Of a stretch of 54,833 bases of DNA, positions 27,446 to 35,367 are shown one piece after another. The position numbers and the translations under genes are program-made. Under the pieces are notes generated by a model. The model ran no database searches and had not been told where the DNA came from. It saw only the letters and a program-made list of their open reading frames with translations. The stretch's first letter is position 1. The number at the start of each line of letters is the position of its first letter. Source of the stretch: JAGNZR01 sp051648365 (GTDB taxonomy: Bacteria > Fusobacteriota > Fusobacteriia > Fusobacteriales > Fusobacteriaceae); the NCBI GenBank assembly GCA_051648365.1, contig JBOFEZ010000019.1:1-54833 (forward strand). The letters are read 5' to 3'.

Positions 27446-28975
27446 ATGAAAAAAATAATTTTAACTATCTTAACTTTAGGAGCACTTATTTTTACTGGGT
27501 GTGCTGAAAAAAAAGTTAAGAAAGATAATGTAAAAAAAATAGCAAGAGAGGAGCTGGTAATTGCCCAGGAAGGGGAACCTAAAACTTTAGATGTTCACAT
27601 GGGAAATGACGGATTTTCACTTAGAATAAACAGGCAGATTTACTCTAGGCTTGTGGAATCTGACTATCAGATGAAAATATATCCAGGGCTTGCACAATCT
27701 TGGGAAATTCTTGATGATAAAACTGTTCAGTTCAAACTCAGAAAAGGAGTGAAATTTCATAACGGTCAGGAAATGAAAGCTGAAGATGTCCAGTTTTCTT
27801 TCGAAAGAATGAACAAATCACCAAGAATTAGTTTTGTGCTTCCTCCTATTGAACGGATTGATATAGTGGATGACTATACGATAAATATGATTACAAAAGA
27901 ACCTTTTGGACCTCTGATGAGTCATCTTGCTCATCCTGCACTGGGAATTGTAAGTAAAAAAGCTGTCACTGAAAATAATGGAAATCTCCAGGAACACCCC
28001 ATTGGAACAGGACCCTACAAATTTTCTGAGTGGAAAGCAGGTGACAGTGTTAGACTGGAAAGAAATGACGAGTATTTTCTAAAACCTCCTAAATTCAAAA
28101 CCATAGTTTTTAGAAATATTCCCGAAGCCAACAGCAGAACTATTGCTTTGGAAACTGGAGAAGTCGATATAGCCCTGGGAATAAGTTCTGTGGATGAGGA
28201 CAATATCCAGAATAATCCCGGACTGGAGCTCCTAAGAAAACCCTCCATCTCCCTCACTTATCTGGGATTCAATATGAAAAAAGCTCCCTTTAACAACGAA
28301 AAAGTGAGAAAAGCTATAAATTATGTCGTGGATAAACAGAGTATAATAGATGCTGTTTTGGCAGGAGGGGGAAGTATCGCCACCTCACCCATAGCCCCAG
28401 AAGTTTTCGGTTTTACAGATAATACAAAAGCCTATGAATACAACCTAGAAAAGGCACGTGAACTGCTGAAGGAAGCTGGATTGGAGAAAGGGTTCAAAAC
28501 TTCCATTAATATTATGTCAGGAGAAGCAGAAAGACAAACAGCCCAAATAATTCAGTCAGATCTTAAAAAAATAGGTATCGATGCTGAAATTTTAGTTACG
28601 GAGAGTGGTGCTTACTGGAATCTTACATCCAAGGGAGAACACGATATGTTCCTAGGAGGTTGGGGTAGTGTAACTGGGGATGCCGACTACGGACTTTATC
28701 CCATGTACCATTCCAATGCTATGGGAGCTCCCGGAAACCGAAGCTTTTATAGCAATGAAAGGGTAGACCAACTTCTAGACAAAGCTAGAAAGACCCTGGA
28801 TCAGGAAAAAAGAAAAAAACTTTATGAAGAGATTCAAATTGCTATTGTGGAAGATGCTCCCAACGTGATGCTTCATTACAGAATTTTAGCTGTAGGAACT
28901 CAGAAAGATATAGGAGGATTAAACCTTTATCCTATCCCACTCCATGATTTTTACCCTGTATACATAAAACAGTGA
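27446..28975 (+). CDS. Peptide-type ABC solute-binding lipoprotein (SBP_bac_5)
   Basis: The 509-residue protein opens with a lipoprotein signal peptide (LIFTGCAEKK, lipidated Cys 19). It has the family 5 pattern EPKTLDVHMGNDGFSLRINR, then YPGLAQSWEILDDKTVQFKL and LRKGVKFHNGQEMKAEDVQF, typical of oligopeptide or dipeptide-binding proteins such as DppA/OppA. It would capture a peptide-like ligand outside the cell membrane. No permease or ATPase genes are next to it; a terminator follows within 56 bases. It is therefore an orphan binding protein that must work with a transporter elsewhere, or act as a sensor or chaperone. Confidence 0.9.
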   Translation: MKKIILTILTLGALIFTGCAEKKVKKDNVKKIAREELVIAQEGEPKTLDVHMGNDGFSLRINRQIYSRLVESDYQMKIYPGLAQSWEILDDKTVQFKLRKGVKFHNGQEMKAEDVQFSFERMNKSPRISFVLPPIERIDIVDDYTINMITKEPFGPLMSHLAHPALGIVSKKAVTENNGNLQEHPIGTGPYKFSEWKAGDSVRLERNDEYFLKPPKFKTIVFRNIPEANSRTIALETGEVDIALGISSVDEDNIQNNPGLELLRKPSISLTYLGFNMKKAPFNNEKVRKAINYVVDKQSIIDAVLAGGGSIATSPIAPEVFGFTDNTKAYEYNLEKARELLKEAGLEKGFKTSINIMSGEAERQTAQIIQSDLKKIGIDAEILVTESGAYWNLTSKGEHDMFLGGWGSVTGDADYGLYPMYHSNAMGAPGNRSFYSNERVDQLLDKARKTLDQEKRKKLYEEIQIAIVEDAPNVMLHYRILAVGTQKDIGGLNLYPIPLHDFYPVYIKQ

Positions 28976-28995
28976 TTTTAAATAACAATATAAAC

Positions 28996-29031
28996 AAAGA
29001 GAGTCTGACCTCTTGGGAACAGACTCTCTTT
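28996..29031. terminator. Terminator between convergent genes
   Basis: Twelve perfect base pairs (AAAGAGAGTCTG / CAGACTCTCTTT) surround a 12-base loop. It ends the binding-protein transcript and probably also the opposing DUF1499 transcript. Confidence 0.8.
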
Positions 29032-29036
29032 CTTCT

Positions 29037-29483
29037 CTATTTTGAAAATTCCTCTCTTATTTTTTCCATTCTTTTTCTATTCACTCCAAAGTCTGACCAA
29101 CCTGTTTCAGCTTCTGATCTCACCATAATCATATTTTTTTCAGTTTGAATCACAAATTGAGTTATATCTTTAAATCTGAATACCTTACTGGAAAACTGAG
29201 CTTTCACATAATCCTCTTCCTCTTCCATAATCTTTCCGCCAAGCTTTTCAATAGTTTCCAACAGTTTTTCTTTTACTTCCCTAGATGTTTCCTCCTTAAA
29301 AAATATAGGTTCAATATAGTGGGAATCTTCCCTTAGCTCTTCTAGAGAAACCACACAGTTGGGACTATCTGGACATTTTTCTAAAACCTTTTTTATTTTC
29401 ATACCTTCTCCTCCGTATAGGATTCCTACTGAGAAAAGAATAAAGACTACAAGATAGCTAAATAGTTTTTTCACAACCCTCAC
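29037..29483 (-). CDS. Exported DUF1499 family protein
   Basis: The 148-residue protein has an N-terminal signal sequence ending near ILYGG. It carries DUF1499 hallmarks: CPDSPNCVVS (about 37-46), YIEPI, and the C-terminal MVRSEAETGWSDFGVNRKRM. The molecular function of DUF1499 is not known; the proteins are small and exported or membrane-tethered. It is a single gene, convergent with the peptide-binding gene. A few bases upstream, 29546-29689 holds the BCCT-transporter remnant on the same strand. Confidence 0.85.
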   Translation of the reverse strand: MRVVKKLFSYLVVFILFSVGILYGGEGMKIKKVLEKCPDSPNCVVSLEELREDSHYIEPIFFKEETSREVKEKLLETIEKLGGKIMEEEEDYVKAQFSSKVFRFKDITQFVIQTEKNMIMVRSEAETGWSDFGVNRKRMEKIREEFSK

Positions 29484-29545
29484 CCTTCCTTTTCTCTAAT
29501 TCTGGCTAAGTATAACTTATTTTTTTGCCAAGAGCAAGGAGCTTT

Positions 29546-29689
29546 TTAATCCTGAATTTTTTTTATAGTGCTGGACAACTCCTTTAGTTCATCTTCCTCT
29601 TTCCCCAAAACAATATCACCATATTTACTGCAGCACAGATAGTTACAGAATAAGGCTATTGCTAAAACAATCAGAGGGTTATTCTTTAT
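29546..29689 (-). pseudogene. Remnant of a BCCT (betaine/choline/carnitine) transporter
   Basis: A minus-strand frame of about 46 codons has no ATG start and ends at TAA 29546-29548. Its translation has a hydrophobic segment, then SKYGDIVLGKEEDELKELS. This matches the cytoplasmic joint after the second membrane helix of BCCT transporters, typically SKYG(D/N)I-x-LGKDDDEPEFS. The rest of a roughly 500-residue transporter is gone. The remaining part of the 316-base gap (29484-29799) holds only AT-rich sequence and the leader of the next gene. The match is from memory of the family and rests on one motif. Confidence 0.45.
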
Positions 29690-29799
29690 TACATATTTTT
29701 AAATGAGTCTAAAATTAAAATAAGGATTTTTTTCTGCTGGTCAGTATATATAACTGAGTAGAAATATTTTATTTTAGCTTTATTTTTAGGAGGTATTTT

Positions 29800-30486
29800 A
29801 TGAAAAAAATATTGTTTGTAGTTACATCTCACGGTGATTTAGGAAATACTGGAAAAAAAACAGGTCTATGGATTTCTGAGTTTGCAGAACCCTATTTCAC
29901 TTTCCGGAACAGAGGAATAGAAATTACTGTAGCCTCTCCTAAAGGAGGGAAGATTCCTTTGGATCCAGGTAGTTTAGAGGATTCTCATAATAATCCCATG
30001 GTAAAAATATTCCTAGAAGATGGTATGGACATACTTGAAAAAACTATCAGTCTAGATAAAGTTGATTTCCATCAATATGATGCCATCTTCTATCCCGGTG
30101 GGCACGGACCTATGTGGGATCTGGCTCAGAGCAAAGAAAATGCCAAACTTCTTTCAGATTTCTTCAACCATGGAAAAATAGTTGCAGCAGTTTGCCACGG
30201 GCCCGCTGCTCTCTTGGGAGGAATTAACGATGAAACAGGAGAGGCTCTGATTAAAAACAGAAGGCTAACTGGATTTTCTGACGCTGAGGAAAAGGCTGTC
30301 GGTCTTCAAGAGGTAGTGCCATTTCTTTTGGAGAATAAAATCCGTGAGCTGGGAGGAAAATATTCTAAAGCTGATGGAGATTTTCAGCCTCACGTGGTTG
30401 CCGACGTCCCTCTCTTCACAGGACAGAATCCCGCTTCATCTATACTTCTTGCTGAAAGAGTTATAGATGAGCTTTATTCTAAATAA
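29800..30486 (+). CDS. DJ-1/PfpI family protein (Hsp31-like)
   Basis: The 228-residue protein shows the DJ-1/PfpI fold. The catalytic cysteine is in VAAVCHGPAALLG (about 129-141), and the nucleophile-elbow region is preceded by IFYPGGHGPMWDL. The pattern TGLWISEFAEPYFTFRNRG near residues 25-42 places it with Hsp31-like glyoxalase/deglycase or chaperone proteins. Such proteins handle methylglyoxal or damaged proteins; the exact reaction is debated. It starts at ATG 29800 behind AGGAGG and is followed 14 bases later by ndk in the same unit. Confidence 0.85.
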   Translation: MKKILFVVTSHGDLGNTGKKTGLWISEFAEPYFTFRNRGIEITVASPKGGKIPLDPGSLEDSHNNPMVKIFLEDGMDILEKTISLDKVDFHQYDAIFYPGGHGPMWDLAQSKENAKLLSDFFNHGKIVAAVCHGPAALLGGINDETGEALIKNRRLTGFSDAEEKAVGLQEVVPFLLENKIRELGGKYSKADGDFQPHVVADVPLFTGQNPASSILLAERVIDELYSK

Positions 30487-30499
30487 TCAGAGGAGGAAC

Positions 30500-30898
30500 A
30501 TGGAAAGAACACTGCTTATAATAAAACCTGACGGGGTAGAACGTAAACTGATTGGAGAGATTATCTCTCGAATTGAGAAAAAAGGGCTAGTAATTCAAGC
30601 TCTGAAAATGGAAAAAATCACCTTAGAACGAGCTGGAAAACATTATGAAGTGCATAAGGAAAAGGGATTCTATAGTGGACTTCTAGAGTTCATAACATCT
30701 GGACCTATTGTTCTTCTGGTTCTGGAAGGGGAAAACTGCATAAAAATCGTGAGAAATATGGCAGGAAATACTTCCCCACTGGATTCAATTCCGGGAACTA
30801 TTCGAGGAGATTACTCTCTGGACACCCTAAGAAATATCGTCCACACCTCAGATTGTCCGGAGTCCAGCGAAAAAGAGATTGCCAACTTCTTCGGCTAA
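30500..30898 (+). CDS. ndk: Nucleoside diphosphate kinase
   Basis: The start is ATG 30500, eight bases after a strong AGGAGG; the longer frame to 30467 would begin inside the previous gene. The 132-residue product carries IIKPDGVERKLIG (about 6-18), RNMAGNTSPLDS and the active histidine in NIVHTSDCPES. It equalises nucleoside tri- and diphosphates in the cytoplasm through a phospho-histidine. The residues after the histidine (TSD) differ slightly from the usual GSD, which does not by itself suggest loss of activity. It forms a unit with the DJ-1 gene and ends before a hairpin. Confidence 0.93.
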   Translation: MERTLLIIKPDGVERKLIGEIISRIEKKGLVIQALKMEKITLERAGKHYEVHKEKGFYSGLLEFITSGPIVLLVLEGENCIKIVRNMAGNTSPLDSIPGTIRGDYSLDTLRNIVHTSDCPESSEKEIANFFG

Positions 30899-30908
30899 TA
30901 AAAGAAAT

Positions 30909-30939
30909 ACCTCCATCCTAAGGGAATGGAGGTTTTTTT
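30909..30939 (+). terminator. Terminator after ndk
   Basis: Eight base pairs (ACCTCCAT / ATGGAGGT) with a nine-base loop are followed by seven T residues. It overlaps the end of the convergent dehydrogenase gene. Confidence 0.8.
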
Positions 30940-31918
30940 AGAATGTTATTAAATTGTTTTCTGCATTCCCTGTAGTATAGAAGCTGAAAAGATTATTTAA
31001 AGCAGATTGGACCATATCTGAAACTGCTTGATCAGTATAAAATGCTTGATGGGAGGTTACCATTACATTTTTCATAGAGATTAATTCCTTTAGAGCTTCA
31101 TGATGGAAGTTACCATCCCTGTAATCTTTATGAAAAATACCTACTTCTCCTTCTATAGTATCAAGAGCAGCAGCACCTATTTTTCCATTTTTCAAATATT
31201 TTAAAAGTGCCCCATTATTTATCAATTCGCCTCTTGCTGTATTTATTATGATAACGCCCTCTTTCATTTTATCCAAGGTTGTTTCATCAATAATATATCT
31301 GTTTTCCGCAGTCAGTGGAGTATGAAGAGATATGATATCACTATTTTTTAAGAGCTCGTCTAATGATACATAATTAAAATTTTCTTCATTTTGAAACAGA
31401 TCATAGACTAATACTTCCGCTCCTAAACACTTAAATGCATTGATAACAATTTTCCCTATTTTCCCAGCTCCTATAATGCCTACCTTTTTATTTCTAATTT
31501 CTCCCCCTCTCAACCCTTTTAAAGAAAAATTATATTCCTTAACATTAAAAAAAGTCTCTGGGATTCTTCTTAATAGGAGTAAAGCTGTCATTATTGTAAA
31601 TTCAGCAACAGAATAAGGAGAATAAGTTGAATTACTCACTTTCATTCCTAATTCTTTAGCTTTTTTTAAATCAATATTATTATAACCTGTACTTCTACTA
31701 GCTATATATTTTATTCCAAAGGATTTCAAAGCTGTTAAAACCTCACAGTTAACAGTACAGTTTCCTAAAAAAGTTACCATATCATAACCCTTAGCCATAA
31801 CTACAGATTTCGGGTTAAGATTTCCTTCATGAAAATTTACTTCTATATTTAATTCCTTACTATATTTTTCAAAAAATTTTTTTTCATCTTCTCTTGCTGC
31901 AAATGCTATCACTTTCAT
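30938..31918 (-). CDS. D-2-hydroxyacid dehydrogenase (D-lactate dehydrogenase-like)
   Basis: The 326-residue protein has the D-isomer dehydrogenase design. The catalytic Arg is in NTARGELI, the Glu in LDTIEGEVG and the His in VTSHQAFYT. The NAD loop GIIGAGKIGK lies near 147-156 after NKKV. SRSTGYNNIDL near 74-84 is the substrate-binding region of D-lactate dehydrogenases. It probably reduces pyruvate or a related 2-oxoacid to the D-hydroxyacid with NADH in the cytoplasm. A VanH-type role cannot be excluded, but no vanA/vanX-like gene is nearby. It ends overlapping the ndk terminator and follows the YdbC-like gene by five bases. Confidence 0.88.
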   Translation of the reverse strand: MKVIAFAAREDEKKFFEKYSKELNIEVNFHEGNLNPKSVVMAKGYDMVTFLGNCTVNCEVLTALKSFGIKYIASRSTGYNNIDLKKAKELGMKVSNSTYSPYSVAEFTIMTALLLLRRIPETFFNVKEYNFSLKGLRGGEIRNKKVGIIGAGKIGKIVINAFKCLGAEVLVYDLFQNEENFNYVSLDELLKNSDIISLHTPLTAENRYIIDETTLDKMKEGVIIINTARGELINNGALLKYLKNGKIGAAALDTIEGEVGIFHKDYRDGNFHHEALKELISMKNVMVTSHQAFYTDQAVSDMVQSALNNLFSFYTTGNAENNLITF

Positions 31919-31923
31919 ATTTT

Positions 31924-32163
31924 TTATCCCACATCCATTTCATCAATGTCTATTCCATCTAAAATTTCTTTTAGGGCTTTCAGTTCTTCTTTGGAAAGTG
32001 TAATCCCTTTTCCCATCTTCTCATGGTGTTCATCCCAGTCGCGAATATCAATTTTCCCTTTTCTATTATTCCAAGAGACAACATTTACCTCTCTAGTCCA
32101 ACCCTTGGAACTTTCTCCAATAACTCCAAGTTTTTCCAGTATATCAAATTTTATTTCCGCCAT
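31924..32163 (-). CDS. YdbC-type PC4-like ssDNA-binding protein
   Basis: The start is ATG 32163 with GAGGAGGT upstream; a longer frame reaches 32235 but overlaps the neighbouring gene and lacks a site. The 79-residue product reads ILEKLGVIGESSKGWTREVN, then KIDIRDWDEHHEKMGKGITL, the hallmark of the YdbC/PC4 family. These small dimers bind single-stranded DNA and nucleic acid loops. The role of such proteins in Firmicutes and Fusobacteria is not settled. It lies just upstream of the dehydrogenase gene and 50 bases after the GmrSD-like gene, so it may share its transcript. Confidence 0.85.
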   Translation of the reverse strand: MAEIKFDILEKLGVIGESSKGWTREVNVVSWNNRKGKIDIRDWDEHHEKMGKGITLSKEELKALKEILDGIDIDEMDVG

Positions 32164-32212
32164 AAAATTTACCTCCTCATCAGTTAATATGGTATTCTTC
32201 ATCTTTAAATTC

Positions 32213-34222
32213 TTATATATCTTTTCTAAAGTCATTTAGAAGTTTCCCTTCATAAGTTTTCCATTCCGTCCAACCATTTGCACTTCTTCCTAAAACAAAT
32301 TTTGCCGCAGCACTAGGAGATGAAAAACAATGATTTTGAACAAATATATATATGTCTCCCTCTTCTTCTATTATTCCTTCCTTCAAAAGTTTCTGCTGAA
32401 TTTTTATATTAGATTTTTCAACTGAAGACATCTGATTTTTGCTGGCAAAACTTCCTTTTAATACAATAAACTCTTTACCTTTAAGCTCACCACTTCCAGA
32501 AGCTCTTGGTCCCTTTGTAAAAAATGTTATACCTTCATTTTCTTTCTCTTCCTCTATACTCGGTCTGTTCCAAATTTTCACTATATCTTCAAATAACATT
32601 TCAAATCGCTCTTCCATTTTTAGTATATTCCATTTTTCTTGTTGACCTAGCCACTTATTAAGATAAAGCTTGCTATTCTTATAGCCGTGTTGGTTTGCAT
32701 CTCTTTTTTCTGAAAAACTTTTATTCCCTAAATTTTGATTGCTACCGGTCAAAGTTAAATTAGAAATTGTATCTTTAAGGGATAACATCTGCTCAAATTC
32801 CTCTTTTTTCAATTCTGCTTTCCAATCCTTATTAGGTTTTTGAGGAAAAACATGTTCGATTGAAATTTTGAAATTTGCAAAATCTATTAATTCATTGTGA
32901 TAATAATTCTCCATTTTTTCAAAAACATAATTGATTTTTTCTCTATCTTTATAAACTGGCTTTATTTTCAATTCATATTTTAATTCCTCATTTGTAGGGA
33001 AATTTTGTTTTATTATAATTTCTGTAAAGGAATCATAATAATTTTCTTTTTTTATTTTGGAATAAAGACTCATAAATATTTTATTTAAGGAATTAGAAGG
33101 TTCTCCAACTATATACCTCCTCCAAAGATAACTTTCAAGAAGATTAAAAATATTTATCAAGCTATCTTTCTCTAATTTTTTATCTCGGTAGTCTTGTATA
33201 ATTCCCATCAAAAATGGATTTACTACACTTTGGTCAAGGGCTTTTATATATTTTAATCTCTCATTTATATCAGTATCTTTTTCTTCCTCTGGCTTAAGTA
33301 TTACCGAATATACTTTGGAGTATTTTTTTATTTCTTCTAAAGTTTCAATGTTTTGTAAATAAAATTCCTTAAATTCTTCAAAAACCTTATTTTTATTTGT
33401 AATTTTATTATTTTTTAAAGTCAAATAATCTCTTATAAAATCTGAAATGTAAGAATAGATTTTTGAACCATCTGAGACTTTACAATTATCCTCTATAGGT
33501 ATCCATATTTCTTTATAAATTTTATTTTGTTTTTCTCTCTCTAAATCCATTAAAATAAAATTTCTTATTAGGTCACTTTGTGTAAGATCTAATCCAGTCG
33601 AATTTAAGCTCTCAAAAATTTTTTGTGGGTCATCTTTTCCTTTTTCAAGTGCTATATCTACATAGATTAATTTTTCCATTCCTAACAATAGTTTCTCTAA
33701 GCTATCTTCCGAATATTCATCTAAGATTTCTAAAAATAATTTATAATTCTTCACTATATTTCTATCGTGGAAATTTTCTAATTCTTCGATTTTTTCCCCA
33801 GCTATTTTTCCCAATAAATCATGATTTTCTTCAGGAAGTATTAATTTAAATTTACATTCGCTATCCATATATTCATCAACAATATATCTATTAAAAGTTT
33901 TATTATACATTCTTAGATTTTCGAGTTTATTAAAAGTATGAGATATTGCTAAAAAAAGCAAGGTCAAAGTGGTCATTCTTTGCTGTCCATCGATTATATT
34001 AAATTCTTTTACTCCCGTACTATACACTCCATCATAAATATATACTATGCTACCAACGAAATGTGAACTTCTACTTCCATCTTCAATCAACTTTATAATA
34101 TCATCTAAAAGTAATCTACATTGTTTTTCCTGCCAATTATATCCTCTCTGGTAAACAGGTATTTTAAATTGTGTATTTGCTTGAGAAAACAATTCAATTA
34201 TTTTCTTTTGTTTAGCCTCCAT
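32213..34222 (-). CDS. GmrSD-type restriction-like protein with DUF4357
   Basis: The 669-residue protein combines three parts. The N-terminal DUF262 (ParB/GmrS-like) domain has FKIPVYQRGYNWQEKQC and IIDGQQRMTTL. A DUF1524 HNH nuclease domain lies near residues 450-530 (ISIEHVFPQKPNKDW; NLGNKSFSEKRD). A C-terminal DUF4357 domain ends SPSAAAKFVLGRSANGWTEW. GmrSD proteins are type IV enzymes that cut DNA with modified bases, such as glucosylated phage DNA. The start ATG 34222 follows GGGGG. It has a candidate extended -10 promoter at 34275-34283. It has no modification partner, which fits type IV. The surrounding sequence is AT-rich, so it may be a defence gene acquired between core genes. Confidence 0.88.
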   Translation of the reverse strand: MEAKQKKIIELFSQANTQFKIPVYQRGYNWQEKQCRLLLDDIIKLIEDGSRSSHFVGSIVYIYDGVYSTGVKEFNIIDGQQRMTTLTLLFLAISHTFNKLENLRMYNKTFNRYIVDEYMDSECKFKLILPEENHDLLGKIAGEKIEELENFHDRNIVKNYKLFLEILDEYSEDSLEKLLLGMEKLIYVDIALEKGKDDPQKIFESLNSTGLDLTQSDLIRNFILMDLEREKQNKIYKEIWIPIEDNCKVSDGSKIYSYISDFIRDYLTLKNNKITNKNKVFEEFKEFYLQNIETLEEIKKYSKVYSVILKPEEEKDTDINERLKYIKALDQSVVNPFLMGIIQDYRDKKLEKDSLINIFNLLESYLWRRYIVGEPSNSLNKIFMSLYSKIKKENYYDSFTEIIIKQNFPTNEELKYELKIKPVYKDREKINYVFEKMENYYHNELIDFANFKISIEHVFPQKPNKDWKAELKKEEFEQMLSLKDTISNLTLTGSNQNLGNKSFSEKRDANQHGYKNSKLYLNKWLGQQEKWNILKMEERFEMLFEDIVKIWNRPSIEEEKENEGITFFTKGPRASGSGELKGKEFIVLKGSFASKNQMSSVEKSNIKIQQKLLKEGIIEEEGDIYIFVQNHCFSSPSAAAKFVLGRSANGWTEWKTYEGKLLNDFRKDI

Positions 34223-34274
34223 TTATTCCCCCAAAAATAATCAATTTTATTACTAACTATTCCTTATCACTCTA

Positions 34275-34283
34275 ATAATACCA
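34275..34283 (-). promoter_or_regulatory. Extended -10 promoter of the GmrSD-like gene
   Basis: On the minus strand TGGTATTAT fits an extended -10 element. No clear -35 box is present. It lies 53 bases before ATG 34222. Confidence 0.45.
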
Positions 34284-34294
34284 CTTAAAAGGTT

Positions 34295-34540
34295 AAAAAA
34301 AAAGGGGTATACCTCTAATTTTTACACTAAACACCCCTCTTTCACCATCATTTTTCACTTTTTTGAACCCCCATATTCCTTGGCTTTCCAGACACCTCTT
34401 TTTCCTAATTCTTCCTTTTCACCACACACCTTCAAAAAACATTGAAAACACTCGATTTTTTTAGGCGTTTTTAGTGGTCTCTTTTTTCTTGCCCTTGTGT
34501 TTGTCTATATGAAAAATACCCCCTCTTAAAATTGATTATA
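34295..34540 (-). other. Possible small transcript or decayed ORF in the 510-base gap
   Basis: The gap 34223-34732 holds no complete gene, but the minus strand is strongly purine-rich. A TATAAT lies at 34540-34535 with a poor -35. A hairpin at 34338-34303 (8 bp, one G-U) followed by nine T on the minus strand looks like an intrinsic terminator, so a transcript of about 230 bases is possible. Its ends AAGAGGGGGTAT (34527-34516) and ATACCCC (34310-34304) could also pair. A 49-codon frame without ATG runs 34504-34355, reading ECFQCFLKVCGEKEELGKRG and VWKAKEYGG. I cannot match it to 6S, SRP or RNase P RNA. Confidence 0.3.
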
Positions 34541-34656
34541 CGGGGTTTAAAGCGATATAATTACACCTGTCTTTATTTTTCTTTAAATTTCTTTTATTCT
34601 CCTTTTTACTATTATCAAAAATTAACCATTTTCTTCTTTTAATTTGAACAAAAAAT

Positions 34657-34665
34657 TGGTATAAT
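34657..34665 (+). promoter_or_regulatory. Extended -10 promoter of the plsY superoperon
   Basis: TGGTATAAT is an extended -10 with only a weak -35 (TTTTAA) 17 bases before TATAAT. The leader is about 60 bases long and ends in AAGGGG before ATG 34733. Confidence 0.6.
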
Positions 34666-34732
34666 TAAGGATGTTAAATTATGAATTTATTATCTTTTGT
34701 AATTTTTCAAACATTATTAAGGGGTTGATAAT

Positions 34733-35350
34733 ATGGTTAATTTTTTATTGGCAGTTGTTGCAGCTTATCTTCTAGGATCTATTCCAACCGGTGTCTGGAT
34801 AGGTAAAATCGCAAAGGGTATCAATATTCGTGAACATGGAAGCAGAAATTCAGGTGCTACAAATGCATACAGAGTTCTGGGACCTAAGTACGGAATAGGG
34901 GTTCTTCTTGCTGATGCTTTCAAGGGATATCTTCCGCTTCTTCTTGCCAAGGATATATTCCAGATATCAGGAACATCTCTTATACTAGTGGGATTAATAG
35001 CAATAGTGGGGCATTCACTCTCTATCTTTCTTAATTTTAAGGGTGGAAAAGGAGTTGCTACCAGTTTGGGAGTTTTTTTATACCTATTTCCTAACGGAAT
35101 CCTAATTGTATTTGCGGCTTTTGTACTTATAGTAGCTTTTACAAAATATATATCACTGGCTTCCATAGTAGGTGCGGGACTTCTCCCTCTACTTGCACTG
35201 TTCTTGCCTCTCAATGAGGGAATTCCTAGATTTTCTCTTTTTATAGTTTCGCTACTTGTGGCAGTATTTGTAATTTACCGTCACAGAGCCAACATAGATA
35301 GGCTTGTAAAAGGAACAGAGAACAAATTTAATCTTAAATCTAAAAAATAA
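34733..35350 (+). CDS. plsY: Glycerol-3-phosphate acyltransferase PlsY
   Basis: The 205-residue integral membrane enzyme carries all three family signatures: GSIPTGVWIGK (15-25), the REHGSRNSGATNAYR segment (33-47), and GHSLSIFLNFKGGKGVAT (97-114). About five membrane helices are present. It transfers the acyl group from acyl-phosphate to glycerol-3-phosphate, the first step of phospholipid synthesis. It is the first gene of the plus-strand superoperon and is followed 17 bases later by gpsA, which makes its substrate. Confidence 0.97.
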   Translation: MVNFLLAVVAAYLLGSIPTGVWIGKIAKGINIREHGSRNSGATNAYRVLGPKYGIGVLLADAFKGYLPLLLAKDIFQISGTSLILVGLIAIVGHSLSIFLNFKGGKGVATSLGVFLYLFPNGILIVFAAFVLIVAFTKYISLASIVGAGLLPLLALFLPLNEGIPRFSLFIVSLLVAVFVIYRHRANIDRLVKGTENKFNLKSKK

Positions 35351-35367
35351 TAGACCGGGAGGTATAT

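Noticed and set aside
30500..30898. Inactive nucleoside diphosphate kinase because of HTSD instead of HGSD
   Set aside because: The active histidine and the other core motifs are present, and the residue after the histidine is known to vary.
30938..31918. VanH of a glycopeptide resistance cluster
   Set aside because: No VanA-type ligase or VanX-type peptidase is nearby; an ordinary D-2-hydroxyacid dehydrogenase explains the gene.
34223..34732. Replication origin near dnaN
   Set aside because: No cluster of DnaA boxes (TTATNCACA) is present and dnaA is absent from the window.
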